DNA of 64,000 bases. Origin: Hydrogenophaga palleronii_A. Its GTDB lineage: Bacteria; Pseudomonadota; Gammaproteobacteria; Burkholderiales; Burkholderiaceae_C. This document shows, in pieces, positions 34,268-43,022 of this stretch; within the stretch, counting starts at the first letter, position 1; every line of letters begins with the position of its first letter. The translations under genes and the position numbers were made by a program. Under the pieces are notes generated by a model. The model made no database searches, was not told where the DNA came from, and saw only the letters and a list, made by a program, of their open reading frames with translations. The DNA is taken from positions 596,069 through 660,068 of the forward strand of contig NZ_JAVDWU010000002.1 in NCBI RefSeq assembly GCF_031457455.1. The letters are read 5' to 3'.

Positions 34268-34332
34268 CTCCCCGCCGCGATTCGCGCGCCCCCTTCAAGG
34301 GGACGCACCTTCAGACCGGCGAAGCCGGTTCC
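34268..34332 (-). repeat. Dispersed intergenic palindromic repeat, copy 2
   Basis: Read on the minus strand it shows GGAACCGGCTTCGCCGG, a 12-base spacer, then CCCC-TTGAA-GGGG and a GC-rich tail. Copy 1 at 3471-3541 has the same two hairpins in the same order and spacing on the plus strand. Here it lies between the convergent ydcH-like and fabI genes. Confidence 0.7.
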
Positions 34333-34349
34333 TGGGTATTGCCGGACGG

Positions 34350-34378
34350 GCGCACTTCACCATGAAAGTGAAGTGCGC
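34350..34378. terminator. Inverted repeat between convergent genes (possible terminator)
   Basis: GCGCACTTCAC and GTGAAGTGCGC form a perfect 11-bp stem around seven bases, four bases from the fabI stop. There is no T-run on either side, so it may slow or protect transcript ends rather than act as a classical terminator. Confidence 0.45.
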
Positions 34379-34382
34379 TCCG

Positions 34383-35180
34383 TCAAGCGGCCTGTTCGCT
34401 GTCCAGGCTCATGCCACCGGTCTGGCTGAAACCGCCATCCACATAGGTGATTTCGGCGGTCATGCCGGACGCAAGGTCCGACAGGAGAAAGGCGGCCACA
34501 TTGCCCACGTCTTCAATCGTCACGTTGCGGCGCAACGGCGAGGCGTTGGCGACGATGCGCAGCAACTTGCCAAAATCCTTGATGCCGCTCGCGGCAAGGG
34601 TCTTGATGGGGCCAGCGCTGATGCCATTGACGCGCATGCCGCGCGGGCCCAGCGCCTCAGCCAGGTAGCGCACCGACGATTCCAGGCTGGCCTTGGCCAG
34701 GCCCATGGTGTTGTAGTTGGGAATGGTGCGCAGCGCGCCCAGGTACGACAGCGTCAGCAGCGACGCCTTGTCGTTCAGCATCGGCAGCGCTGCCTTGGCC
34801 ATGGCCGGGAAACTGTAGGCGCTGATGTCGTGTGCGATCCGGAAATTCTCACGCGTCAGGCCTTCGAGGAAATCGCCTGCGATCGCCTCTCGCGGCGCGA
34901 AGCCGATGCTGTGAACGAATCCGTCAAACTTGGGCCAAACGGTGCCCAGATCCTGGAAGAGTTTTTCAATCTGCGCATCGTCGCTCACATCGCAGTCGTA
35001 TATCAGTGTCGAGTTGAAGTCCGCAGCGAATTCCGTGATGCGATCCTTGAACCGCTCTCCAACGTAGCTGAAGGCCAGTTCCGCACCTTGTTCGTGGCAA
35101 GCCTTGGCGATGCCGTATGCGATGGATCGGTTGGACAGAACGCCCGTGATCAGCAATTTCTTGCCGGCTAGAAAACCCAT
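34383..35180 (-). CDS. fabI: Enoyl-ACP reductase (NADH) FabI
   Basis: FabI reduces the enoyl-ACP double bond in each cycle of fatty acid synthesis. The 265-residue protein has the divergent SDR signature of FabI: GVLSNRSIAYGIAKACHEQGAELAFSY, then VHSIGFAPREAIAGDFLEG, and the active site Y-x6-K in YNTMGLAKASLESSVRYLAEALG. GPIKTLAASGIKDF and the NADH-binding end YVDGGFSQTGG follow. The ATG at 35180 has GGAG eight bases upstream. It is divergent from yejA, with only 38 bases between the start codons. Confidence 0.95.
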   Translation of the reverse strand: MGFLAGKKLLITGVLSNRSIAYGIAKACHEQGAELAFSYVGERFKDRITEFAADFNSTLIYDCDVSDDAQIEKLFQDLGTVWPKFDGFVHSIGFAPREAIAGDFLEGLTRENFRIAHDISAYSFPAMAKAALPMLNDKASLLTLSYLGALRTIPNYNTMGLAKASLESSVRYLAEALGPRGMRVNGISAGPIKTLAASGIKDFGKLLRIVANASPLRRNVTIEDVGNVAAFLLSDLASGMTAEITYVDGGFSQTGGMSLDSEQAA

Positions 35181-35218
35181 TGTTCAATCTCCAAAGAAAA
35201 TTCCAGCAGAATTGTCGC

Positions 35219-37066
35219 ATGCGCATTTCCGTTCGCCGGTATCCCACTTTGCGAGCCGCCGTGTTCTTCATGGTGTCGCTCCTGCTGCAAGGCTCGCCCG
35301 CATGGGCCGCGCATGGGTATGCGCTGTGGGGAGAACTGAAGTACCCCGAGGGGTTCACCCACTTCAACTATGTGAATCCTCAGGCGCCCAAGGGCGGCGA
35401 ATTGCGCCTGGTGAGCAACCTGCGAACCAGCACCTTCGACAAATACAACCCCTTTACCCTGCGCGGTGCGGGTCCGGCCTATCTCTCGAGTCTGATGTTC
35501 GACTCTTTGTTGGCGGGTTCGCTCGACGAGTCGGGCGCCGCCTATGGGCTGCTCGCTGAAGACGTGCAGGCAGCACCTGACGGACTCTCCGTCGTCTTCC
35601 GCCTGCGTGACACTGCTCGCTTTCACAACGGCGACCCCGTGCTGGCGGCCGACGTGAAACACACCTTCGACACCTTGATGGGCCCCCACACCTCACCCGC
35701 CTACAAGACGGTGTTGGCAGAAGTGGCGGGACTGGACGTGATCGACGAGCGCACCGTGCGCTACCGCTTCAAGTCGCCGGATCGTGAATTGCCACTCACA
35801 GTGGGCAGCTTGCCGGTGTTCAGCCGTGCCTGGGGCAATGAAATTGATCCTCAGACTGGCCAGCGCAAGACCTTCGACAAGGTCGTCACCGACATCCCGA
35901 TCGGCAGCGGCCCGTACAAGATCGGGCCGGTCAACTTCGGCAAGGACATCACCTACGTTCGCGACCCTGCCTATTGGGCTCGTGATCTGGCTGTGCGCCG
36001 TGGCACCGCCAACTTTGATCGCGTCACCGTGAAGATCTACAAGGACGCCACAGCGCGCCTCGAAGCCCTCAAGGCGGGCGAGTTTGATCTGATGCGCTTT
36101 TTCTCGGCCGGTGACTGGGCACGCCGGGTCACCGGACGCAAGTTCGATACCGGTGAATTGGTCAAGGGCGAGTTCACGCACAGCCTGCCCACCGGCTTTC
36201 AGAGCTATGTGCTCAACACACGACGCGAACCGCTCGATGACATTCGTGTGCGCGAAGCCCTGGGCCTGGCCGTGGATTACGAGTGGATGAACCGGCAGAT
36301 GTTCTACAACGCGTACCAGCGCGTTGAGGGCCTGTTCGGCAACACCGATTGTTCGGCCGATGGCTTGCCGTCCCCGGAAGAGGCGGCCTTGCTGGACCCG
36401 TTGCGCGGACAACTGCCTTCGGCGGTGTTCGGGCCAGCTTACAGGCCGCCGCGCACCGACCGCGAAAGTTCGCTGCGGCAAAACCTGCGCCGCGCCCAGG
36501 CGCTGCTGCGAGAGGCGGGCTGGACGGTGCAGGCGGGCGTGCTCAGGAATGCAGAGGGCCGGGCATTGGTGCTGGAGTATCTCGACAGCAACGAGGTGGG
36601 GGCGCGCGTGGTCGCACCCTGGATTCGCAACCTGCAAAAACTGGGGGTGACGCTGCGCTTCCGCCCAGTCGACTTCGCACTCTACCAACAGCGTCTGCGT
36701 GGTTTTGATTTCGACATCATTTCCATCAACTTTCAGGGTACGCACAATCCGGGCTCCGAATACGCCGACCTGTTTGGCTCGGAGGCTGCAAAGACGCCGG
36801 ACTCGGGCAATTTTGCCGGTATGGCCAACCCCGCCGTGGACGCACTCATCAACCGGATGACCAGCGCCAAGACCCGGCCTGAGTTCCTGGCCGCCTGCCG
36901 TGCACTGGATCGTGCCGTGAGCCACAGCCATATCCTGATCCCGCAGTGGTCTGCCACCACGCACCGGATGGCCTACAACGCCTGGCGGCTCGAACGGCCT
37001 ACGGAAATGCCGCCTTATGCCTCTGGCGAGGGATGGGCCATTGATACTTGGTGGGCAAAACAGTGA
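35219..37066 (+). CDS. yejA: Peptide ABC transporter substrate-binding protein (YejA-like)
   Basis: A family 5 extracellular solute-binding protein of 615 residues. The start at 35219 gives a signal peptide (RAAVFFMVSLLLQGSPAWAA) cleaved near AWAAHG. YejA features: HGYALWGELKYPEGFTHFNYVNPQAPKGG, TFDKYNPF, RFHNGDPVLAADVKHTFDTL and QGTHNPGSEYADLFGSEAA. YejABEF imports peptides such as microcin C and murein-derived peptides in enterobacteria. It is the first gene of a complete yejABEF operon, 100 bases before yejB. Confidence 0.92.
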   Translation: MRISVRRYPTLRAAVFFMVSLLLQGSPAWAAHGYALWGELKYPEGFTHFNYVNPQAPKGGELRLVSNLRTSTFDKYNPFTLRGAGPAYLSSLMFDSLLAGSLDESGAAYGLLAEDVQAAPDGLSVVFRLRDTARFHNGDPVLAADVKHTFDTLMGPHTSPAYKTVLAEVAGLDVIDERTVRYRFKSPDRELPLTVGSLPVFSRAWGNEIDPQTGQRKTFDKVVTDIPIGSGPYKIGPVNFGKDITYVRDPAYWARDLAVRRGTANFDRVTVKIYKDATARLEALKAGEFDLMRFFSAGDWARRVTGRKFDTGELVKGEFTHSLPTGFQSYVLNTRREPLDDIRVREALGLAVDYEWMNRQMFYNAYQRVEGLFGNTDCSADGLPSPEEAALLDPLRGQLPSAVFGPAYRPPRTDRESSLRQNLRRAQALLREAGWTVQAGVLRNAEGRALVLEYLDSNEVGARVVAPWIRNLQKLGVTLRFRPVDFALYQQRLRGFDFDIISINFQGTHNPGSEYADLFGSEAAKTPDSGNFAGMANPAVDALINRMTSAKTRPEFLAACRALDRAVSHSHILIPQWSATTHRMAYNAWRLERPTEMPPYASGEGWAIDTWWAKQ

Positions 37067-37166
37067 GCAATCCCGCGCGCCTCATTGGCCGTTTGCACAG
37101 GGTTCCTGCCTTGCAGCCCGGGCGTCGAAATTCCCTCGTTGATTCGATATTGGGAGCAAGCTGACC

Positions 37167-38192
37167 ATGTGGGTCTACATTCTCAAGCGACTGCTTCTCA
37201 TGATCCCGACCCTGCTGGGGGTGCTGACGATCACATTCGCCGTGGTCCAATTCGTGCCGGGTGGGCCGGTGGAGCAGTACCTTGCCGAGGCGCGCAGCGC
37301 CGAGGGTGGGGCGGCAGAAGGCGGTTCGGTGTACCGTGGCGCGCAGGGCGTGGACCCGCAGCGCATCGAGCAGATCAAGGCGCTTTACGGATTCGACAAA
37401 CCCGCCCATGAGCGCTTCGTCGAAATGCTGGTGCGCTTCGCACGATTCGACCTGGGCACCAGCTTCTTCCAGAACAAACCGGTGGCCGACCTTATCGCGG
37501 AGAAACTTCCGGTATCCATCAGCCTGGGTCTGTGGACGTTTCTGATCAGCTACGGTGTGGCCGTGCCGCTGGGCATCGCCAAGGCGGTGAGGGCCGGTTC
37601 TCGGTTCGATCTGGTCACCACGCTGATGGTGCTGGTGGGCTATGCCATTCCCGGCTTCGTGCTGGGCCTTGCCCTGCTGGTGATCTTCGGCGGCCAGTTG
37701 CAGTGGTTTCCGTTGCGCGGGCTCACTTCGTCCAACTGGGAGGAGCTCAGTTGGGGCGCTCGCATCGTGGACTACCTGTGGCACATCACCCTGCCCGTGA
37801 CCGCCATGGTGCTGGGCAGCTTTGCCGTCACCGCCATGCTCACCAAAAATGCCTTTCTTGAAGAGATCCGCAAACAGTACGTCATGACAGCACGCGCCAA
37901 AGGTCTGGGCGAACGACAGGTGCTTTGGAAGCACGTGTTTCGCAACGCGCTCATCCCCATCGTCACCGGCTTTCCTGCCGCTTTCATTGGCGCCTTTTTC
38001 ACCGGGGCACTCCTGATTGAAACCCTTTTCTCGCTCGATGGCCTGGGGCTGCTGAGCTACGAGAGTGTGATTCGACGCGACTATCCCGTGGTGATGGGCA
38101 CGCTGTTTCTCTTCACCTTGATCGGTCTGGTCACCAAGCTGATTTCCGACCTTTGTTACGTGTGGGTCGATCCCCGCGTGAAGTTCGACTGA
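37167..38192 (+). CDS. yejB: Peptide ABC transporter permease YejB
   Basis: An inner membrane permease of 341 residues with six membrane segments. MWVYILKRLLLMIPTLLGVLTITF is the typical start, and the EAA-loop GLGERQVLWKHVFRNALIPIVTG lies near residue 245, contacting the ATPase. GGGAGC precedes the ATG. Its stop overlaps the yejE start (TGATG), implying translational coupling. Confidence 0.93.
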   Translation: MWVYILKRLLLMIPTLLGVLTITFAVVQFVPGGPVEQYLAEARSAEGGAAEGGSVYRGAQGVDPQRIEQIKALYGFDKPAHERFVEMLVRFARFDLGTSFFQNKPVADLIAEKLPVSISLGLWTFLISYGVAVPLGIAKAVRAGSRFDLVTTLMVLVGYAIPGFVLGLALLVIFGGQLQWFPLRGLTSSNWEELSWGARIVDYLWHITLPVTAMVLGSFAVTAMLTKNAFLEEIRKQYVMTARAKGLGERQVLWKHVFRNALIPIVTGFPAAFIGAFFTGALLIETLFSLDGLGLLSYESVIRRDYPVVMGTLFLFTLIGLVTKLISDLCYVWVDPRVKFD

Positions 38193-39226
38193 TGGGCGCC
38201 GCATCGATCAGCCCGAGCCGGCGAGCCTGGCAGCGCTTCAAACGCAATCGCCTGGGCTACTGGAGCCTGGTGATTTTCTGTGCGCTGGTGGTGGCGAGCC
38301 TGTTCGCTGAAGTACTTTCAAACGACCGGCCACTGGTGGTGCGCTACGAAGGACAGACCTACTTTCCCATCGCAAAAAATTACGCTGAAACCGTTTTTGG
38401 TGGCGATTTCGAAACCACCACGGACTACCTCGACCCCTTCATCCAGGAGCAACTCTCGAAGGGCGACAACTGGGCGCTCTTCGCGCCCAATCCCTATGGC
38501 GCAAGCACCATCAACTACTTCGCCGAATCGCCCAACCCCGCTGGCCCCACCACGGCCAACTGGCTGGGCACCGATGACCGGGGGCGGGATCTGCTGGCCC
38601 AGCTGATCTACGGCTTTCGCGTGAGCGTGCTGTTTGCGATCGCGCTCACCGCCATCGGTATCGTGCTGGGCATCGTCACGGGGGCGATACAGGGCTTCTT
38701 CGGCGGAAAGATCGATCTGGCTTTCCAGCGCTTCATCGAGATCTGGGGCTCCATGCCCGAGCTGTACCTGCTCATCATCTTCTCTGCGGTGTTTGCGCCC
38801 AGTATCAGCCTGCTGCTGATCCTGCTGAGCCTGTTCGGCTGGATGGGGCTGTCTGACTACGTGCGCGCTGAATTCCTTCGCAACCGCCAGCTCGACTACG
38901 TGCGGTCGGCCCGGGCGATGGGGCTGTCCAACTGGCAGATCATCTGGCGCCACGTGCTGCCCAACAGCCTCACCCCGGTGGTGACCTTTCTGCCATTTCG
39001 CATGAGTGCGGCCATTCTGGCGCTGACCTCGCTGGACTTCCTGGGGCTGGGTGTGCCCCCTGGCACCCCTTCATTGGGTGAATTGTTGAGCCAGGGCAAG
39101 AACAACATCGATGCCTGGTGGATTTCCATGTCCACCTTTGCGGTGCTCGTGATCACCTTGCTGCTGCTGACCTTCATGGGCGATGCCTTGCGGGATGCTC
39201 TAGACCCCAGAAAGGCGGACAAATGA
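38192..39226 (+). CDS. yejE: Peptide ABC transporter permease YejE
   Basis: The second permease, 344 residues. After one N-terminal membrane segment comes a long periplasmic loop (PIAKNYAETVFGGDFETTTDYLDPFIQEQL) typical of YejE, then five more segments and the EAA loop SARAMGLSNWQIIWRHVLPNSLTPV. The start at 38192 overlaps the yejB stop, and its own stop overlaps yejF (ATGA). Confidence 0.93.
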   Translation: MGAASISPSRRAWQRFKRNRLGYWSLVIFCALVVASLFAEVLSNDRPLVVRYEGQTYFPIAKNYAETVFGGDFETTTDYLDPFIQEQLSKGDNWALFAPNPYGASTINYFAESPNPAGPTTANWLGTDDRGRDLLAQLIYGFRVSVLFAIALTAIGIVLGIVTGAIQGFFGGKIDLAFQRFIEIWGSMPELYLLIIFSAVFAPSISLLLILLSLFGWMGLSDYVRAEFLRNRQLDYVRSARAMGLSNWQIIWRHVLPNSLTPVVTFLPFRMSAAILALTSLDFLGLGVPPGTPSLGELLSQGKNNIDAWWISMSTFAVLVITLLLLTFMGDALRDALDPRKADK

Positions 39227-40857
39227 GCGCCCCCACGCTGCCCCCCGAGGGGGCTTCCCTGCTGCTGGAAGTCAAAGAGCTGCGGGTTTCCTTTGGCGGC
39301 CAGCCGGTGGTGCATGGTATTGATTTCGCCATTCAGGCCGGTGAAAAGCTCGCGCTCGTGGGCGAGTCGGGCTCAGGCAAAACGGTGTCTGCGCTGTCCC
39401 TGTTGCGCCTGGTGCAAAACGCCGAGGTGTCCGGTTCGGCGATCCTCCAGGGCCGCGATCTTTTGAAGATGAGCGAACATCAGCTGCGCGGCGTTCGCGG
39501 CGACGAGGTGGCCGTCATTTTTCAGGAACCGATGAGTGCACTCAACCCGCTCTACACGGTGGGCGATCAGATTGCTGAAGTGCTGCAGCTCAAAAAGGGC
39601 ATGACGCCGCGACAGGCGCTGGCGGCCACGGTCGAATTGTTGGCCTCCACAGGCATTCCCGAGCCTGCGCGCCGGGCCGGGTCGTTCCCCCATCAGCTCA
39701 GTGGTGGCCAGCGCCAGCGCGCCATGATCGCCATGGCGCTGGCCAGCCAGCCCAAGCTGCTGTTGGCCGACGAGCCCACCACCGCGCTGGATGTCAGTTT
39801 GCGCGGGCAGATTCTCGATCTGCTCAGCGACCTGCAGCGGCAACACGGCATGGCGGTGTTGTTGATCACCCACGATCTCAACCTGGTGCGCCGGTTCGCT
39901 GATCGCGTGGCGGTGATGGAGCAGGGCCACCTGGTGGAGCAGGGCGGGGTGGAAGCGGTGTTTTCAGCGCCGACGCACCCGTACACCCAGATGCTGCTGG
40001 CCAGCAAGCCCGAGCGAAACGTGGTGGAAGCCGCTGCGAACGCCGAGCCGACGGCGCCAGTGCTGGAAACACAAGCCCTGCGCGTGAGTTACCCCGTGCC
40101 TTTGCCGGGTCTGAGCGGCTGGTTCAAGAAGGGCGAGTTTGTCGCTGTGCAATCGGCAGACCTGCGGATCGGGACGGGTCAAACACTGGGCGTCATCGGG
40201 GAGTCCGGGTCCGGCAAATCCACCCTCGCGTTGGCGGTGCTGGGCCTGCTGCCTTACCAAGGATCGCTGGATCTGCGTGGCTCCGACTGGGTGCAGGCGC
40301 GCAAGTCCGGTCAAAGCCGCGCGCTGCGGCAACGGGTTCAGGTGGTGTTCCAGGACCCGTTTTCTTCGCTTTCCCCGCGCATGACCATCGAGCAGATCGT
40401 GGGTGAAGGCCTGCTGGTGCATCAGCCGGGCCTGTCTGTCGCAGAACGGCGAGAGCGCGTGGTGAGGGCTCTGGCCGATGTGGGGCTGGTGGACGACCCG
40501 AGGCGAGGTGGGGACTGGTTGCAACGCTACCCCCATGAGTTTTCAGGGGGCCAGCGGCAGCGACTGGCCATCGCCCGAGCGCTCATCATCGATCCCGAAT
40601 TGCTTGTACTGGACGAACCCACGAGTGCATTGGATGTGACCGTGCAGAAGCAGGTGCTGGCCTTGTTGCAGCGCCTGCAGCAGGAACGGGGCCTGAGCTA
40701 TCTGTTGATCACACACGACGTGGACGTGATTCGGGCCATGGCTCACGACGTCCTGGTCATGAAGGACGGTGCCGTGGTCGAATTCGGCCCGGTCACGCAG
40801 GTGCTTCAATCACCGGCGCATCCTTATACCCGGGCCCTGGTGCAAGCGGCCGCCTGA
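39223..40857 (+). CDS. yejF: Peptide ABC transporter ATP-binding protein YejF (two domains)
   Basis: A fused dimer of two ABC ATPase domains, 544 residues. Domain 1 has Walker A GESGSGKTVS, signature LSGGQRQRA and Walker B LLLADEPT. Domain 2 has GESGSGKSTLALA, FSGGQRQRLA and LLVLDEPT. Both halves look catalytically intact. The first 16 residues (MSAPTLPPEGASLLLE) precede the normal domain start and are encoded partly by a CCCCCC-GA-GGGGG palindrome resembling the intergenic repeats. The ATG overlaps the yejE stop. Confidence 0.94.
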   Translation: MSAPTLPPEGASLLLEVKELRVSFGGQPVVHGIDFAIQAGEKLALVGESGSGKTVSALSLLRLVQNAEVSGSAILQGRDLLKMSEHQLRGVRGDEVAVIFQEPMSALNPLYTVGDQIAEVLQLKKGMTPRQALAATVELLASTGIPEPARRAGSFPHQLSGGQRQRAMIAMALASQPKLLLADEPTTALDVSLRGQILDLLSDLQRQHGMAVLLITHDLNLVRRFADRVAVMEQGHLVEQGGVEAVFSAPTHPYTQMLLASKPERNVVEAAANAEPTAPVLETQALRVSYPVPLPGLSGWFKKGEFVAVQSADLRIGTGQTLGVIGESGSGKSTLALAVLGLLPYQGSLDLRGSDWVQARKSGQSRALRQRVQVVFQDPFSSLSPRMTIEQIVGEGLLVHQPGLSVAERRERVVRALADVGLVDDPRRGGDWLQRYPHEFSGGQRQRLAIARALIIDPELLVLDEPTSALDVTVQKQVLALLQRLQQERGLSYLLITHDVDVIRAMAHDVLVMKDGAVVEFGPVTQVLQSPAHPYTRALVQAAA

Positions 40858-40997
40858 GTCGTTGGCGTTGCGGCGGTCTGCGGCCTTGACATCGGTCAAC
40901 AGCTGCAGAGGGCACGCCCGGGCAGAATACAGGCGGCTCACTGCTCACCACCGCTCACTATTGGCAAGAGAGCACCCGTTGCGCTCAAAATGCCTGC

Positions 40998-41816
40998 ATG
41001 ACCGACACCATTTCCCCTGGACCCATATCCTCTCTCTCGCACGCTGTCGATCTGCGGTCGCCATGGCGGTGGATCGCTCTGGGATGGCACGATCTCCGAC
41101 GCAACCCCCTGCCAGGCTTGGCTCACGGCCTGATGCTGGCCGTGTTTGGCTGGCTGCTCCTGTGGGCGGCGCGCGATCGGTTTTGGCTGCTGGCCGGGGC
41201 TTTTTCCGGCTTCCTGATCGTGGCGCCCATTCTGGCCACCGGCCTCTACAGCATCAGCAAGGCCGATCAGGAAGGCAGGCGTGCCGGCCTTGGCAGCGTG
41301 TTGGCACTCTGGCGATCCGGCGATGGCCGTCTGGTGCGGTTCGGTCTGCTGTTGGGTTTGGCGGGCACGGGCTGGGTGTTGACGTCGGCCGGGCTGATCA
41401 CCCTGTGGTCGCCTGTGCCGATCGAAAAACCCGTGGACTTCCTGCGGCATGTGGTGCTGGTGCCCGAGTTGGGCCTGTTTGAGGTCTGGGTGCTGCTGGG
41501 TGCACTGCTTGCGGCACCTGTTTATGCATCCAGCGTGATCGCCCTGCCCATGCTGGTGGACACGACCGTTCCGGTGAGCATGGCCGTGGCGCAGAGTTGG
41601 CGCACCGTGGCCAGCTATCCGGGACCCATGGTGATGTGGGCACTGGTGATCGGGGTGCTGATGGCTCTTGGCATGTTGACCGCGCTGATCGGGCTGGTGG
41701 TGCTGGTGCCATTGGTGGGTCATGCCAGCTGGCACGCCTACTGCGACCTGACAAGCAGAGACGTGTCGGGGGCTTCCAGCCGTATTCCCGGGCCTGCGGA
41801 TGGGCAAAGCCTGTGA
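40998..41816 (+). CDS. DUF2189 integral membrane protein
   Basis: A 272-residue inner membrane protein with about six hydrophobic segments. DUF2189 features: WIALGWHDLRRNPLPGLAHGLMLAVFGWLLLW, FLIVAPILATGLYSISKADQEGRR and VSMAVAQSWRTVASYPGPM. Its function is unknown, though the family often sits near cytochrome and respiratory genes. Its stop overlaps the next small gene (GTGA), so the two are translationally coupled. ATG at 40998; a 140-base gap follows yejF. Confidence 0.85.
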   Translation: MTDTISPGPISSLSHAVDLRSPWRWIALGWHDLRRNPLPGLAHGLMLAVFGWLLLWAARDRFWLLAGAFSGFLIVAPILATGLYSISKADQEGRRAGLGSVLALWRSGDGRLVRFGLLLGLAGTGWVLTSAGLITLWSPVPIEKPVDFLRHVVLVPELGLFEVWVLLGALLAAPVYASSVIALPMLVDTTVPVSMAVAQSWRTVASYPGPMVMWALVIGVLMALGMLTALIGLVVLVPLVGHASWHAYCDLTSRDVSGASSRIPGPADGQSL

Positions 41817-42034
41817 ACAACACGTTGTTTGGCTACACGGAGGCGCAAATTGCGCAATTCGGCCTGACCTTCGGGGTGGGCGCCTTCATTCTGTACATGC
41901 TGTTCATCGTCCTGAACCTGGCGCTGGAGTCAAAGGCGGGCAAGTTCGGAACTTTCATTCTCTTTCTGGTCTTGTCCTTCGGCATGCTTGGCTTCCTGGC
42001 CAAGAACATCATCCAGTGGGTGCTCGGCATCTGA
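41813..42034 (+). CDS. DUF2788 small membrane protein
   Basis: A 73-residue protein starting at a GTG inside the overlap GTGA with the DUF2189 stop. It reads MNNTLFGYTEAQIAQFGLTFGVGAFILYMLFIVLNLALESKAGKF..., two membrane segments, and matches the whole DUF2788 family. There is no known role. The coupling to DUF2189 suggests that the two act together. Confidence 0.85.
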   Translation: MNNTLFGYTEAQIAQFGLTFGVGAFILYMLFIVLNLALESKAGKFGTFILFLVLSFGMLGFLAKNIIQWVLGI

Positions 42035-42067
42035 GAGGCTGAGAGTCTTTCGTTCATGCCCGCTCCC

Positions 42068-42199
42068 CACGCCCAAACGCACCCACTCGGCGTTGCAAAT
42101 GCGCGCCATAGCCCGAGCTATGGCTGTGCTTTGCGCCTTGACTGGGCACGTTTGGGCGCGTTGCTCGGACACGACCGAAAAACGCTCAGCCTCTGAGCG
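42068..42199. repeat. Nested palindromic element upstream of rimP
   Basis: An outer arm pair CGCCCAAACG (42070-42079) / CGTTTGGGCG (42149-42158) encloses GCAAA (42095-42099) / TTTGC (42130-42134). These enclose GCCATAGC-CCGA-GCTATGGC (42105-42124). A further hairpin CGCTCAG-CCT-CTGAGCG follows at 42183-42199. There is no coding potential. It lies between the DUF2788 gene and the rimP promoter and may be a mobile palindromic repeat or a structured RNA. Confidence 0.5.
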
Positions 42200-42227
42200 C
42201 TCGCCCGGCAAATGATTGGGCTCGATC

Positions 42228-42257
42228 TTGCAAAGGGTGTGGTGAAGGCGTTACAAT
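42228..42257 (+). promoter_or_regulatory. Likely promoter of the rimP-nusA-infB operon
   Basis: TTGCAA and TACAAT with an 18-base spacer, 99 bases upstream of the rimP ATG and just ahead of the leader terminator. Each hexamer matches the sigma-70 consensus at 5 of 6 positions. Confidence 0.6.
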
Positions 42258-42272
42258 CCTGCCTTCACGACC

Positions 42273-42305
42273 AAATGGGCGGGTTACTACCGGCCCATTT
42301 TTTTT
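42273..42305 (+). terminator. Leader terminator/attenuator upstream of rimP
   Basis: AAATGGGC (42273-42280) pairs with GCCCATTT (42293-42300), with extra inner G-C pairs around TTACTA, followed by a further T5. It lies about 20 bases after the promoter and 50 before rimP. An intrinsic terminator at the 5' end of rimP-nusA operons is known (the rimP leader family) and suits feedback control by NusA. Confidence 0.75.
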
Positions 42306-42356
42306 GGCCGAACGCTTTTATCAACCCACAAACCCTCAGGGCGCACACCACTTCCA

Positions 42357-42971
42357 ATGGCCTGGCAAGACACCGTAGAGCAAACCGTCACCGGACTGGG
42401 TTTTGACCTGGTGGATCTCGAACGATCTGCCGGTGGTTTGCTGCGGGTCACCATCGATTGGCCTTGGGCGCCTACAGAGCCTGGGCAGGATGCGCCGGAA
42501 GAAAGGTTTGTGACGGTAGAAGACTGCGAAAAGATCACTCGCCAGCTTCAGTACCTGCTGGAAGTGGAGAACGTGGACTACCGGCGTCTCGAAGTGGGCT
42601 CGCCTGGCATCGATCGGCCGCTCAAGAAGGAGATCGATTACGTCCGGTTTGTGGGGCAGGTGGTGGACATCACGCTGAAGGCGCCGATCGGTGTGACCGG
42701 CGCTGACATCGCGGCCAACCGGAAGAAGTTTCGCGGCACGCTGGAGCGGGCTGCAGATGGCGTGCAGTGGCAAATCGTCTGGAGCGATGCACCAGAACCC
42801 AAGCCCGGTCAGCGCGTCAGCAAGAAGCGCCCACCTGTGCCGATGCAGGCCATGGCCTTTGCGTTGAATGAAGTGCAGCAGGCCCGGCTTGCGCCAATTG
42901 TGAATTTCAAGGGGCGAAGAGCCCCTGCTGTGGATATGGGAGACGACGGCCATGCCGCGTCAAATGAATGA
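42357..42971 (+). CDS. rimP: Ribosome maturation factor RimP
   Basis: RimP helps assemble the 30S subunit. The 204-residue protein has the N-terminal domain (GLGFDLVDLERSAGGLLRVTIDWP) and the key family motif YRRLEVGSPGIDRPLKKEIDY, followed by the Sm-like C-terminal domain (VDITLKAP). It is longer than E. coli RimP, with an extra C-terminal tail common in Comamonadaceae. ATG at 42357; first gene of the operon behind a leader terminator. Confidence 0.94.
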   Translation: MAWQDTVEQTVTGLGFDLVDLERSAGGLLRVTIDWPWAPTEPGQDAPEERFVTVEDCEKITRQLQYLLEVENVDYRRLEVGSPGIDRPLKKEIDYVRFVGQVVDITLKAPIGVTGADIAANRKKFRGTLERAADGVQWQIVWSDAPEPKPGQRVSKKRPPVPMQAMAFALNEVQQARLAPIVNFKGRRAPAVDMGDDGHAASNE

Positions 42972-43022
42972 AAAAAACCATTGTGACTCTGGGCACGATA
43001 TTCGGAAAGGCGGGCGAGTGAA

